From NCBI GenBank assembly GCA_947372165.1, contig CANBSP010000001.1, positions 124,001 through 188,000 on the forward strand: DNA of 64,000 bases. The letters are read 5' to 3'. Shown here one piece after another: positions 10,037 through 18,850 of this stretch (position 1 is the stretch's first letter; every line of letters begins with the position of its first letter). Under the pieces are notes generated by a model, which was not told the origin of the DNA, searched no databases, and was given only the letters and a program-made list of their open reading frames with translations. A program made the translations under genes and the position numbers. The DNA comes from Actinomycetota bacterium. GTDB lineage: Bacteria > Actinomycetota > Actinomycetes > Nanopelagicales > Nanopelagicaceae.

Positions 10037-10690
10037 GTGACCCTCTCCTCAAAGACATCGGCAGGGCTTGCGCTCAAGAGTTTGGGGCTCGTCCCCTATG
10101 AGGATGCGCTCGCCGGCCAACGCAGGATTCATGCCGAGGTCGTAGCGGGGACTCGAACAAATACCTTGATTCTCCTTGAGCATCCTGCGGTCTACACCGC
10201 AGGCCGACGCACCACACTGGAAGAGCGCCCAACCGATGGCACTCCAGTCGTTGATGTCGATCGTGGCGGAAAAATCACCTTTCATGGCCCGGGCCAAATT
10301 GTCGGCTACCCCATTATTCGGTTGAAGAATCGAAATGAAGTTGTCGGCTTTGTACGCGAGATTGAGAGCGCACTCGTAGAAGTCTGTAAGGAACTCGGCT
10401 TGGCTGCCACTACTTATTGCGAGAGGTCTGGCGTCTGGCTTCGTGACGAGAAGGGTGATCGCAAAATTGCCGCAATTGGCATTCGCGTTGCACAAGGTGT
10501 CACGATGCATGGTTTTGCACTAAACGTCTCCCCTGATCTCTCCGCATTTGATCGCATTATTCCGTGCGGGTTTACAGATACTGGAGTTACCTCACTATCC
10601 CGTGAACTAGGACGAGAAATAACTATTGATGAAGTGACTCCAACGTTGGAGCGACACCTCTTTGAAGCTTTGAATCGAGTAAGCGCATGA
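10037..10690 (+). CDS. lipB: Octanoyl-[acyl-carrier-protein]:protein N-octanoyltransferase
   Basis: Moves octanoyl groups from acyl carrier protein to lipoyl-domain lysines, the first step of lipoate assembly. The 217-residue protein has the conserved [12 protein letters not shown] segment, catalytic Lys143 (in DRKIAAIG) and the acyl-thioester Cys177 (in [10 protein letters not shown]). The GTG start is supported by TAGGCT six bases upstream, which suggests a leaderless mRNA. It overlaps lipA by four bases, so the two are coupled. The likely targets are the lipoyl domains of the nearby E2 protein. Confidence 0.97.
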   Translation: MTLSSKTSAGLALKSLGLVPYEDALAGQRRIHAEVVAGTRTNTLILLEHPAVYTAGRRTTLEERPTDGTPVVDVDRGGKITFHGPGQIVGYPIIRLKNRNEVVGFVREIESALVEVCKELGLAATTYCERSGVWLRDEKGDRKIAAIGIRVAQGVTMHGFALNVSPDLSAFDRIIPCGFTDTGVTSLSRELGREITIDEVTPTLERHLFEALNRVSA

Positions 10691-11631
10691 CAATCGACCG
10701 CATCAATATTGCCCCAGAAGGTCGCAAACTCTTACGCATCGAGGCGCGCAATGCGGCTGTCCCGATCGAGAAGAAGCCAGAATGGATTAAGACGAAGGCG
10801 AAGATGGGCCCTGAGTACACGGCGCTACGATCACTCGTTGTTCGTGAAGGGCTTCATACCGTCTGCCAAGAAGCTGCTTGCCCAAATATCTTTGAATGCT
10901 GGGAAGATAAAGAGGCGACCTTCCTTATCGGCGGTGAACGCTGTACAAGACGCTGCGACTTCTGCAATATCGATACTGGCAAACCACTTCCAGTCGATCG
11001 TGATGAACCACGTCGAGTCGCTGAATCTGTCCAAGCAATGGGTCTTCGTTACGCGACGATCACAGGCGTCACTCGTGATGATCTTGACGATGAGGGTGCT
11101 TGGCTCTACGCCGAAACCATTCGTGTTGTCCACGATGTGAACCCTGGCGTCGGGGTTGAGATGCTCGCTCCAGATTTCAGCGGAAATCCTGACCTTTTGG
11201 GCCAAGTCTTTGAAACTCGTCCAGAAGTTTTTGCTCACAATCTTGAGACAGTTCCTCGTATCTTTAAGGAGATCCGCCCAGCCTTCACTTATGAGCGCTC
11301 TCTAGATGTTATTTCGCAGGCTCGTGCTTTCGGCCTGATCACAAAATCAAATCTCATTCTGGGAATGGGTGAGACCCGCGAGGAGATCACGCAGGCACTC
11401 AAGGATCTTCATTCTGCAGGGTGTGATTTGATCACGATCACGCAATATCTTCGCCCAACTCCATTGCACCATCCGGTCATTCGATGGGTAAAGCCAGAGG
11501 AGTTTGTCGAACTCTCGAAAGAGGCGGATGAGATTGGATTCCTCGGCGTAATGAGTGGCCCAATGGTTCGCTCGTCCTATCGCGCTGGTCGTCTCTACAA
11601 GCAAGCTCAAGAAAAGCGCGCATCGCTCTAA
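10687..11631 (+). CDS. lipA: Lipoyl synthase (radical SAM)
   Basis: Inserts two sulfur atoms into protein-bound octanoyl chains. The 314-residue protein carries the auxiliary-cluster motif Cys60-x4-Cys65-x5-Cys71, the radical-SAM motif Cys86-x3-Cys90-x2-Cys93, and the C-terminal RSSYRAG serine that ligates the auxiliary 4Fe-4S cluster. The ATG overlaps the lipB stop and the gene's own stop overlaps the next ATG by one base, so lipB-lipA-plsC form a tight operon. Confidence 0.98.
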   Translation: MTIDRINIAPEGRKLLRIEARNAAVPIEKKPEWIKTKAKMGPEYTALRSLVVREGLHTVCQEAACPNIFECWEDKEATFLIGGERCTRRCDFCNIDTGKPLPVDRDEPRRVAESVQAMGLRYATITGVTRDDLDDEGAWLYAETIRVVHDVNPGVGVEMLAPDFSGNPDLLGQVFETRPEVFAHNLETVPRIFKEIRPAFTYERSLDVISQARAFGLITKSNLILGMGETREEITQALKDLHSAGCDLITITQYLRPTPLHHPVIRWVKPEEFVELSKEADEIGFLGVMSGPMVRSSYRAGRLYKQAQEKRASL

Positions 11632-12419
11632 TGGCAGATCTCGTTTACCCTCCAGTCATCTTTACGGTGAAAGCATTTTGGAAGTATCTCGGTTTGAAAT
11701 TTGATTTTCGAGGCCAAGAACATCTCCCACATGCAGGAAAGAGTGGCGGTGCAGTTCTTGCAATTAATCACATTGGTTATCTCGACTTTGCCCTCGCTGG
11801 CACAGCTGCTCTTCCCATGAAGCGCTACATCCGATTTATGGCGAAGAGTGAAATCTTCGATCATAAAATTGCCGGACCTCTTATGCGCGGTATGCATCAC
11901 ATCAGCGTCGACCGCGCTGCTGGATCAAGCGCCCTTGCCGCAGCTCTTCGAGCCCTTCGATCTGGTGAAATTATTGGCATCTTCCCTGAAGGTACGATCT
12001 CGAGAAGCTTTGAGATCGCCGAGATGAAATCAGGTGCTGTTCGTCTAGCCCAAGGTGCGGGAGTCCCCGTCATTCCAGTCGCCGTGTGGGGTAGCCAACG
12101 TATCGTCACTAAAAAACGTAAACCCGACTTTAAACGCCACAAGCATCCGATCTCCGTAACCTTCGGTGAGCCAATCTTCATCCCCAAAGGCGCTGATATC
12201 GCCGCGGAAGAGATAAAACTCAAAGAAGCGATGCTCGCGCTTCTCTATGAGGCCCAAGCCAACTACCCTGATGACCCTCAAGGCCAGTGGTGGGCACCAG
12301 TCCGCCTTGGTGGAACGGCCCCGACACCCGAACAGGTGGCGCGAGAGTATGAAGAATACAAAACGTTAAAGGCGTTAAAGGCTCAAAAGCAGAGTGACTT
12401 GAAGAATGAGAAGGAGTAG
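11631..12419 (+). CDS. plsC: 1-acyl-glycerol-3-phosphate acyltransferase-like protein
   Basis: Membrane-associated PlsC/LPLAT-family acyltransferase of 262 residues, expected to acylate lysophosphatidate or a related lipid acceptor. Block I is NHIGYLD (His-x4-Asp) near residue 46; block III is FPEGTIS near 119. The C-terminal 50 residues are a charged tail ending in Lys-Leu-Lys-Ala repeats coded by a short 9-base period (12366-12391). It starts on the last base of the lipA stop. A second PlsC-type gene lies at 32315-33019, so substrate division between the two is open. Confidence 0.88.
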   Translation: MADLVYPPVIFTVKAFWKYLGLKFDFRGQEHLPHAGKSGGAVLAINHIGYLDFALAGTAALPMKRYIRFMAKSEIFDHKIAGPLMRGMHHISVDRAAGSSALAAALRALRSGEIIGIFPEGTISRSFEIAEMKSGAVRLAQGAGVPVIPVAVWGSQRIVTKKRKPDFKRHKHPISVTFGEPIFIPKGADIAAEEIKLKEAMLALLYEAQANYPDDPQGQWWAPVRLGGTAPTPEQVAREYEEYKTLKALKAQKQSDLKNEKE

Positions 12420-13166
12420 ATGATGTTTGGAAAATCTAAAAAAGCTAAGACAGAGAAGGCGGCGAATGCAGCGGCGGCCAGCACGTCAAAGGGCGCAAAG
12501 GGCGCAAAGGATGCACCTGCAAAGCAGAGCCAACTCGCTGTCCTTAAAGATGCCTTCCGACTCGTCAAAACTCACAAGCCACTCGCCCTGGTCTGGTGCG
12601 CAGTCGGCTTTGTTATTGCCGAAACTCTTGCAATAACTTTTGGTAACTCACTTCATCATCCGGTCTACTTTGCAATCCTCGGTCTGCCACTTGGATTACT
12701 CGTCGCATTCTTTACCTTTACTCGCTTTGCAAATACTGCCGCTTTTGCCTCTATCCAAGGTCAACTTGGAGCAGGTGCCAGCGTCTTGATGAGCATCCGT
12801 CGCGGATTCTCAACCACTCCTGCAGTGAACGTTGCCCGCAATCAAGATATGGTGCACCGTACTGTTGGGCGTCCCGGAATTATTCTTGTCGCCGAAGGTT
12901 CATCATCAGTGCGTCAACTTCTGATCGATGAGAAGAAGAAGATGGAACGTTTCCTTCCTGGTGTCCCAGTCACTGAAATCATTGCTGGTGATGGTGAGGG
13001 CAGAGTCGCGCTGAAGAAGTTACAGAAGACTCTCAAGAAGCTACCTAAGAAACTCTCAAATAATCAGGTCCGTGAAGTTCGCGCACGCCTTAAGGGTGTC
13101 GGTGGACTTTCCATGCCTATCCCTCAAGGCCCGCTGCCTAAGGGTGTAAAGATGCCGAAACGTTAA
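12420..13166 (+). CDS. DUF4191 membrane protein
   Basis: Actinobacterial protein of the DUF4191 family, 248 residues, function unknown. A Lys/Ala-rich N-terminus (about 1-38, including Lys-Gly-Ala repeats coded by a 9-base period) is followed by two membrane helices (about 58-75 and 80-100). The conserved soluble part includes RTVGRPGIILVAEG. It starts directly after the upstream stop and is preceded by GAAGGAG, so it belongs to the lipBA operon. The lipA-DUF4191-RDD-glnA order is shared with Streptomyces. The last four bases overlap the convergent RDD gene. Confidence 0.85.
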   Translation: MMFGKSKKAKTEKAANAAAASTSKGAKGAKDAPAKQSQLAVLKDAFRLVKTHKPLALVWCAVGFVIAETLAITFGNSLHHPVYFAILGLPLGLLVAFFTFTRFANTAAFASIQGQLGAGASVLMSIRRGFSTTPAVNVARNQDMVHRTVGRPGIILVAEGSSSVRQLLIDEKKKMERFLPGVPVTEIIAGDGEGRVALKKLQKTLKKLPKKLSNNQVREVRARLKGVGGLSMPIPQGPLPKGVKMPKR

Positions 13167-13519
13167 CGTCTAACGACCACACTCTTGCAGATGTAGTCGT
13201 GATAAGAGATGCCATCTTTTTTAAAGAGGGCCGGCACGACCAGAACGATGAGAAGTGTGCGGATCAGCACGCGCAGTGGTGGAAGCGCCCCACCAGTGTT
13301 CTGGTCAACTACCTTGAGGCGAAAAACGCGCTGACCAGCGGATGAACCCATTAACGCCGTGAGTAAGGTGACCTCAGCAAAGAAGATCAGCAACCGCTCC
13401 CCTTCGTAGCCATAGTTTTGATGCACGATGCCGGTGACGATCAGGCTCGCACCGAGCCAGTCGAGCATCAGGGCGGCAAATCTCACGCCCATTCCGATAG
13501 GGGCAGCATTCTGCGTCAT
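13163..13519 (-). CDS. RDD-family membrane protein
   Basis: Small membrane protein of 118 residues with an RDD-like domain: the N-terminal helix GVRFAALMLDWLGASLIV contains the conserved Arg and Asp, and RVFRLKVVDQNTGG is the typical inter-helix loop. The function of the family is poorly defined; some members act in cation exchange. The ATG has TACCCT exactly six bases upstream, pointing to a leaderless transcript. It sits between DUF4191 and glnA as in other actinobacteria. Confidence 0.78.
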   Translation of the reverse strand: MTQNAAPIGMGVRFAALMLDWLGASLIVTGIVHQNYGYEGERLLIFFAEVTLLTALMGSSAGQRVFRLKVVDQNTGGALPPLRVLIRTLLIVLVVPALFKKDGISYHDYICKSVVVRR

Positions 13520-13525
13520 GGATCA

Positions 13526-13531
13526 AGGGTA
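13526..13531 (-). promoter_or_regulatory. Candidate leaderless -10 box for the RDD gene
   Basis: TACCCT on the minus strand, six bases before the ATG at 13519. Confidence 0.5.
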
Positions 13532-13550
13532 TCGCCTGGGTGCGCGAGGA

Positions 13551-13573
13551 AGCCTCAATCCAACCTTGAGGCT
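13551..13573. promoter_or_regulatory. Inverted repeat between RDD gene and glnA
   Basis: Perfect eight-base arms (AGCCTCAA and TTGAGGCT) around a seven-base spacer. It lies beside the GlnR-like site and about 20 bases above the RDD -10 box, so it could be an operator for either gene. Confidence 0.45.
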
Positions 13574-13575
13574 AT

Positions 13576-13613
13576 GAAACCTGACCGTAACATTTGGGTT
13601 ATGGCATTTTCAC
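13576..13613 (+). promoter_or_regulatory. GlnR-like site upstream of glnA
   Basis: Half-sites GAAAC (13576), GTAAC (13587), GTTAT (13598) and TTCAC (13609) stand exactly 11 bases apart, separated by six-base spacers. The Streptomyces GlnR consensus alternates GTnAC and GAAAC with six-base spacers. The first two half-sites fit well, the last two loosely. The site is 84 bases before the glnA start. Confidence 0.55.
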
Positions 13614-13696
13614 GAGAAAGCCTTAGATTTCACGCATACAAGTTGGCCCCGGCGATGCGGTCCCCTTGAAATAGACCCTCACTGTTACGGAGAAGC

Positions 13697-15127
13697 ATGT
13701 TTAAGAACTCAGCTGAAATCTTCGATTTCATCAAGAAGAACGATGTCAAACTTATTGACGTTCGCTTCATTGATCTTCCAGGTATCCAACAGCACTTCAA
13801 CGTTCCTGTTGAATCATTTGACGAAGCAGTCTTCACCGACGGCTTGATGTTCGATGGTTCATCTATCCGTGGTTTCCAAGCGATCCACGAATCAGATATG
13901 AAGTTACTTCCAATTCCATCGAGCGCATTCATCGATCCATTCCGTGCTGAGAAGACTCTCGTTATCAACTTCTCTGTTCACAACCCAATCGATGACACAC
14001 CGTACTCACGCGATCCACGTGGCGTGGTTGCCAAGGCCGTTGAATATTTGAAGTCAACGGGCATCGCTGATACTGCATTCTTCGCACCAGAAGCTGAGTT
14101 CTATCTCTTTGATGAAGTGAACTTCTCTACATCACAGAACGCATCCCACCACTTCATCGATTCGATCGAAGGCGCCTGGAATACCGGAGCCTCCCTCGAA
14201 GCAGATGGCACTCCAAACCGTGGTTACAAGACACGTTTCAAGGGCGGCTACTTCCCTGTTTCACCAACTGATCAACTCGCTGATATCCGCGATGAGATGG
14301 TTATGACTCTCGGCAAGGTTGGATTACTCGTTGAGCGCTCACACCACGAAGTCGGTACTGCAGGTCAGATGGAGATCAACTATCGCTTCTCTGACATCTT
14401 GACCGCTGGTGACGATGTCATGAAGTTCAAGTACATCATCAAGAACGTTGCTTGGAAGAATGGCAAGACTGCAACCTTCATGCCAAAGCCTCTCTTCGGT
14501 GATAACGGTTCTGGTATGCACGTTCACCAATCACTCTGGAAGGATGGCAAGCCACTCTTCTTCGGTGATGGCTATGGCGATCTCTCAGATATGGCTCGTT
14601 GGTATATCGGTGGTCTCCTGAAGCATGCACCTTCACTTCTAGCCTTCACTAACCCAACTGTGAATTCATATCACCGTCTGGTTCCAGGTTATGAAGCGCC
14701 AGTAAACCTTGTTTACTCAGCACGTAATCGTTCTGCCTGTATCCGTATTCCAATCACTGGTTCGAATCCAAAGGCAAAGCGCATCGAGTTCCGTTGCCCA
14801 GATCCATCAGCTAACCCATACCTCGCATTCGCTGCGATGTTGATGGCTGGTATCGATGGCATCCAGAACAAGATCGAACCTCTAGCCCCAGTCGATAAGG
14901 ATCTCTACGAACTCGAGGGTGCAGATGCTGCAGCTATCCCACAGGTTCCTGGTTCACTTCCAGCAGTTCTCGACGAGCTCGAAGCCAACCACGACTACCT
15001 CACTAAGGGTGGCGTCTTCACACCAGATCTCATCGAGACTTGGATCGCTTACAAGCGCTCTGCTGAAGTGGATTATGTCCGTCTTCGTCCACATCCAGCT
15101 GAGTTCGAGCTCTACTACGACATCTAA
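13697..15127 (+). CDS. glnA: Glutamine synthetase, type I
   Basis: ATP-dependent synthesis of glutamine from glutamate and ammonium. The 476-residue length fits the dodecameric GSI-beta type. Visible landmarks are the N-terminal [24 protein letters not shown], the metal-binding [24 protein letters not shown], and the adenylylation-loop tyrosine Tyr404 in KDLYELEG, so covalent control by GlnE is possible. GGAGA precedes the ATG. Regulation is probably by GlnR through the upstream repeat. A strong terminator follows. glnB, glnD and amt at the far end of the window complete the nitrogen set. Confidence 0.98.
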   Translation: MFKNSAEIFDFIKKNDVKLIDVRFIDLPGIQQHFNVPVESFDEAVFTDGLMFDGSSIRGFQAIHESDMKLLPIPSSAFIDPFRAEKTLVINFSVHNPIDDTPYSRDPRGVVAKAVEYLKSTGIADTAFFAPEAEFYLFDEVNFSTSQNASHHFIDSIEGAWNTGASLEADGTPNRGYKTRFKGGYFPVSPTDQLADIRDEMVMTLGKVGLLVERSHHEVGTAGQMEINYRFSDILTAGDDVMKFKYIIKNVAWKNGKTATFMPKPLFGDNGSGMHVHQSLWKDGKPLFFGDGYGDLSDMARWYIGGLLKHAPSLLAFTNPTVNSYHRLVPGYEAPVNLVYSARNRSACIRIPITGSNPKAKRIEFRCPDPSANPYLAFAAMLMAGIDGIQNKIEPLAPVDKDLYELEGADAAAIPQVPGSLPAVLDELEANHDYLTKGGVFTPDLIETWIAYKRSAEVDYVRLRPHPAEFELYYDI

Positions 15128-15147
15128 GGGATCTAGACCCTGAAATA

Positions 15148-15184
15148 TGAGAAAAGCCCTCGCTTCATGCGGGGGCTTTTCTCA
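15148..15184 (+). terminator. Rho-independent terminator after glnA
   Basis: Sixteen-base arms (15148-15163 and 15169-15184) with one wobble and a five-base loop. The stem contains GAAAAGCCC/GGGCTTTTC, so the T run is built into the 3' arm. Confidence 0.9.
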
Positions 15185-15225
15185 TTTCAACTCGCACCAC
15201 ATTCCAGGTTCGGATAAAGTTCCAC

Positions 15226-15242
15226 TTGCAAACAATTTGCAA
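15226..15242. promoter_or_regulatory. Nur-type (nickel) operator before the NiCoT gene
   Basis: TTGCAA, five bases, TTGCAA. This equals the Streptomyces coelicolor Nur-box consensus tTGCaa-N5-ttGCAA exactly. It lies 42 bases before the nickel/cobalt permease start. Nur is a nickel-responsive Fur-family repressor; the regulator itself is not in the window. Confidence 0.7.
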
Positions 15243-15284
15243 CTAGTCATCTAGCTACTCATCTTTACTTAGGGGCGTCAGCCA

Positions 15285-16472
15285 TTGAATCAATCCACCC
15301 AACACAAGGCCCAAGGATCGTTCTTGGCTGCCCTCTCTCGGGATGAGCGCAGACGTCTTGCGGCAATGTTCGGTGTGATCTTCTTCCTGCTTATTGGTGG
15401 AACTCTCTTGATGTGGGCCGCCACGTCCGGGCATTACAAACTCGCAGATGGCACTCTATTTGGTTGGGGTACCGGTTTCCTGGCTCTCACACTCGGAATG
15501 CGCCATGCATTTGATGCAGACCACATCTCTGCGATCGATAACACCACTCGCAAATTGATGTCCGAAGGAAAACGCCCACTCGGCGTCGGCTTCTTCTTCT
15601 CACTCGGCCATTCATCTGTTGTTACCTTCTTAGCCATTGTCTTAAATTTCGGAATTAAATCACTCGGTGTCCAGGTTAAAGATGAGAACTCCTCTCTTCA
15701 CCACTACACAAGCTTGATCGGAACATCAGTAAGCGGCGCCTTCCTGATGCTCATCGCTTTGCTCAACCTGGTGGTCCTCCTCTCTGTTGTAAAGGTTTTT
15801 AAGGCGATGCGAGAGGGCCTCTACAACGAGGACGAACTTGAGAAGCATTTGAACTCGCGCGGTTTCATGATGCGCTTCTTTGGTCCAATTGCACGGCGCA
15901 TTGATACGAGTTGGAAGATGTATCCGCTTGGCATCCTCTTTGGCCTTGGCTTCGATACCGCTACCGAAGTTGCCTTGCTCGTCCTGGCAGGTTCATCAGT
16001 TGTTGCCGGCTTACCTTGGTGGGCAATTCTCAGCCTGCCTATGCTCTTCGCTGGGGGAATGAGTCTGCTCGACACTATTGATGGTTCCTTTATGAATTTT
16101 GCCTACGGTTGGGCATTCTCTCGCCCGGTTCGCAAGGTTTACTACAATATCGTTATTACTGGCCTATCAGTTATCGTCGCAATCTTCATTGGTGGCTTGG
16201 AAGTTGCTCAAGTCTTTGCGACACAACTTAACTTCACCGGCGGCTTCTGGAATTACGCACTTGCCTTCAATATTAATAAGGCCGGTTTCATCATTGTTGC
16301 GATGTTTGTAGCGGTCTGGGCCTTCGCCCTTCTCTTATGGCGTTTTGGCAATATTGAACAACGCTGGCATGACCAAGCTCATGCAGCACAACTCGCGCGT
16401 GGTGAAAACACCGACCATGTTGCCGCTGGTATCGAACTCGGGGCAATTAAAGATGGCTTCGTCATCGATTAA
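15285..16472 (+). CDS. Nickel/cobalt permease, NiCoT family
   Basis: High-affinity Ni2+/Co2+ uptake permease of the HoxN/NixA type, 395 residues and about eight membrane helices. The signature His-x4-Asp-His is His74 to His80 in RHAFDADHISAID; the second family motif is LGFDTATEVALL; a third conserved stretch is AGGMSLLDTIDGS. The start is TTG with AGGGG nine bases upstream. A perfect Nur-type box precedes it, so nickel-dependent repression is likely. No nickel enzyme lies nearby, so the user of the metal must be elsewhere. Confidence 0.93.
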   Translation: MNQSTQHKAQGSFLAALSRDERRRLAAMFGVIFFLLIGGTLLMWAATSGHYKLADGTLFGWGTGFLALTLGMRHAFDADHISAIDNTTRKLMSEGKRPLGVGFFFSLGHSSVVTFLAIVLNFGIKSLGVQVKDENSSLHHYTSLIGTSVSGAFLMLIALLNLVVLLSVVKVFKAMREGLYNEDELEKHLNSRGFMMRFFGPIARRIDTSWKMYPLGILFGLGFDTATEVALLVLAGSSVVAGLPWWAILSLPMLFAGGMSLLDTIDGSFMNFAYGWAFSRPVRKVYYNIVITGLSVIVAIFIGGLEVAQVFATQLNFTGGFWNYALAFNINKAGFIIVAMFVAVWAFALLLWRFGNIEQRWHDQAHAAQLARGENTDHVAAGIELGAIKDGFVID

Positions 16473-16478
16473 CTCCGC

Positions 16479-16484
16479 TAGGCT
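16479..16484 (+). promoter_or_regulatory. Candidate leaderless -10 box for marC
   Basis: TAGGCT, six bases before the ATG at 16491, overlapping the end of the NiCoT stop region. Confidence 0.55.
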
Positions 16485-16490
16485 TTACCA

Positions 16491-17111
16491 ATGCACAATC
16501 TCGCTTCGCTCACTGCAGTTGGTTTTGGACTCCAAGCTTTCGTCACCTTGCTTGTAATCCTTGATCCACCTGGCGCTACCCCATTCTTCTTAGCGCTTGT
16601 TGGCGACCGCACTCCTAAAGAGCGAATTAAACTTGCTTGGCAAGCTGCGGGCGTCTCATTCTTCGTCATCACCATCTTCGCGCTCTTTGGAAAAGCTGTT
16701 CTCGGATACCTTCATGTATCGATCTATGGCTTGCAAGGTGCAGGTGGTCTCCTCCTCCTTTTAATCTCTCTTGAACTTCTGACTGGCAAGGACAACCCAG
16801 ATCTGGACGCTCCAAAGGGAAATGTCGCACTCGTTCCACTTGGGACTCCCCTACTCGCAGGACCAGGGGCGATCGTCACAACGATGCTCTATGCCAATTA
16901 CGCTCACGGAAGTGCTCGCATCGGATCGCTCTTCCTTGCGATCGCTGCCACTCACGTGGTTATTGGAGTCACCTTGATGTTCTCGACGAAGATCCTTGGC
17001 CTCATTAAGGAGTCGGGGGTCACACTCTTTGCTCGAATCGCCGGTCTATTGCTCGCTGCCATCGCTGTCGAGATGATTGTCGCCGCTATCAAGGGTTTCT
17101 TTAATCTCTAG
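16491..17111 (+). CDS. MarC-family integral membrane protein
   Basis: Six-helix membrane protein of 206 residues in the MarC (UPF0056) family; the biochemical role is not settled despite the name. Family marks are LVILDPPGATPFFLAL in helix 1, GGLLLLLISLELL in helix 3, and PLGTPLLAGPGAIVTTM before helix 4. It starts 18 bases after the NiCoT stop but has its own TAGGCT box, so it may be transcribed alone as well as by read-through. Confidence 0.88.
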   Translation: MHNLASLTAVGFGLQAFVTLLVILDPPGATPFFLALVGDRTPKERIKLAWQAAGVSFFVITIFALFGKAVLGYLHVSIYGLQGAGGLLLLLISLELLTGKDNPDLDAPKGNVALVPLGTPLLAGPGAIVTTMLYANYAHGSARIGSLFLAIAATHVVIGVTLMFSTKILGLIKESGVTLFARIAGLLLAAIAVEMIVAAIKGFFNL

Positions 17112-17132
17112 TCACTGTGCGAGAATGCCTTA

Positions 17133-18731
17133 GTGATTGCGACCCAGAGTGTTGAACTTCGTGCCGGAGCTCGCCTACTCGTAAAAGATGTCACCGTTCG
17201 CATCAATCACGGTGATCGCATCGGCTTTGTTGGTCGAAATGGTGCTGGCAAATCAACGTTGGCAAAGGTGCTGGCTGGTGAAACTCTTCCCGCGGGCGGC
17301 CAAGTAGTTCGCACAGGGTCAATCGGTTATCTGCCCCAAGATCCACGTACCGGCGATCAAGGTGAATTAGTCCTCAATCGGGTTCTCTCTGCTCGCGGGC
17401 TCGATCAAATCGCGATCCGTATGAGCAAGGTTGAAGAAGAGATGGCCAATGCCACTCCCGAAGAGCTCGAAAAGGTTTTAGATAGATATACCCGAGTGAG
17501 CGCTGAATTTGATTCAGCAGGTGGTTATGCGGCTCAAGCCGAGGCAGAATCAATCGCCACAAATCTTGGACTCCCCGAGCGAATATTTACGCAAACTTTA
17601 GATGGACTCTCTGGTGGTCAGCGCCGCCGGATCGAACTTGCCCGCCTGCTCTTTGCAGGATCAGAGACGTTGATTCTCGATGAGCCTACTAACCACTTGG
17701 ATGCAGATTCCATTATCTGGCTCCGCGAATATCTCATTAAATACTCTGGCGGCCTTGTTATCATCTCTCACGATGTGAATCTGATTGAAACTGTAGTAAA
17801 CAAGGTCTTCTATATTGATGGTAATCGAAATGTTATCGATGTCTACAACATGGGTTGGAAGAAGTATCTTCAGCAACGCGAAGATGATGAGCACCGTCGC
17901 AAGAAGGAACGCGCGAATGCAGAGAAGAAGGCCGCGATCCTTGCCAAGCAAGGTGAGAAGATGCGTGCCAAGGCTTCAAAGGCAGTTGCTGCCCAAAACA
18001 TGTTGAAGCGATCTGAACGCCTCCTCTCAGGACTTGAGGATGTTCGCAAATCTGACAAGGTCGCAAAGCTTCGCTTCCCTACCCCGGCTCCTTGCGGGAA
18101 GACCCCGCTCATGGCCGAGGGCCTATCAAAGTCTTACGGTTCACTGGAAATCTTTACCGATGTATCCCTTGCGATCGATCGCTCATCTCGAGTTGTCATT
18201 CTTGGGCTCAACGGTGCAGGAAAGACCACGCTTCTCAAGATTTTGGGTAGCGCGCTCGAATCAGATACTGGCGAGATCCTTCCAGGTCATGGCCTGAAGA
18301 TTGGTTACTACGCGCAGGAGCACGAGACCCTCGATTTTGAGAGAACAATTCTTGAGAACATGCTCTCCTCTGGTGAGAAGATCACAGAACAACAGGCACG
18401 CCAGGTACTTGGCTCATTCCTTTTCGTGGGAGATGATGTTGCAAAGCCGGTCAAGGTCCTGAGCGGTGGAGAGCGAACGCGTCTTGCACTTGCAACTCTC
18501 GTCGTTGGCTCTGCCAATGTGCTCTTGCTGGATGAGCCAACGAACAACTTGGATCCAGCATCCCGCGATGAAATTCTTGCCGCCCTCGGTGAATACCAAG
18601 GCGCAGTCGTTATGGTGAGCCACGATGAAGGCGCCGTCCGCGCCCTCAAGCCCGAGCGCGTCTTACTCTTGCCCGATGGTGATGAAGATCTTTGGAATGA
18701 CGAATACTTCGATTTGATCGCCCTCGAATAG
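17133..18731 (+). CDS. ABC-F family ATPase
   Basis: Soluble twin-ATPase protein of the ABC-F class, 532 residues, with no membrane domain; such proteins act on ribosomes in translation control or antibiotic protection. Domain 1 has Walker A GRNGAGKST, signature LSGGQRRRIELA and Walker B LILDEPTNHLD. A charged linker of about 80 residues (about 240-315) follows. Domain 2 has GLNGAGKTT, LSGGERTRLALA and LLLDEPTNNLD. The GTG start has GAGAAT six bases upstream and no Shine-Dalgarno, suggesting a leaderless transcript. The subfamily cannot be fixed by eye. Confidence 0.92.
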   Translation: MIATQSVELRAGARLLVKDVTVRINHGDRIGFVGRNGAGKSTLAKVLAGETLPAGGQVVRTGSIGYLPQDPRTGDQGELVLNRVLSARGLDQIAIRMSKVEEEMANATPEELEKVLDRYTRVSAEFDSAGGYAAQAEAESIATNLGLPERIFTQTLDGLSGGQRRRIELARLLFAGSETLILDEPTNHLDADSIIWLREYLIKYSGGLVIISHDVNLIETVVNKVFYIDGNRNVIDVYNMGWKKYLQQREDDEHRRKKERANAEKKAAILAKQGEKMRAKASKAVAAQNMLKRSERLLSGLEDVRKSDKVAKLRFPTPAPCGKTPLMAEGLSKSYGSLEIFTDVSLAIDRSSRVVILGLNGAGKTTLLKILGSALESDTGEILPGHGLKIGYYAQEHETLDFERTILENMLSSGEKITEQQARQVLGSFLFVGDDVAKPVKVLSGGERTRLALATLVVGSANVLLLDEPTNNLDPASRDEILAALGEYQGAVVMVSHDEGAVRALKPERVLLLPDGDEDLWNDEYFDLIALE

Positions 18732-18850
18732 CGCTCTCTTCTCCTTCCCTTAACGCCCCATTCACCTCAATATTGCCCTTGGGTCACTTCGTCTCCATAT
18801 TTTTCTCCTACGCGTGATTGGGTAATTGCGCCGTAACCATAGGAGCCTTC

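Noticed and set aside
14758-14800. TTCGAATCC reminiscent of a tRNA T-loop
   Set aside because: It is in frame within glnA coding for Gly-Ser-Asn-Pro, with no cloverleaf around it. No tRNA was found anywhere in the window.
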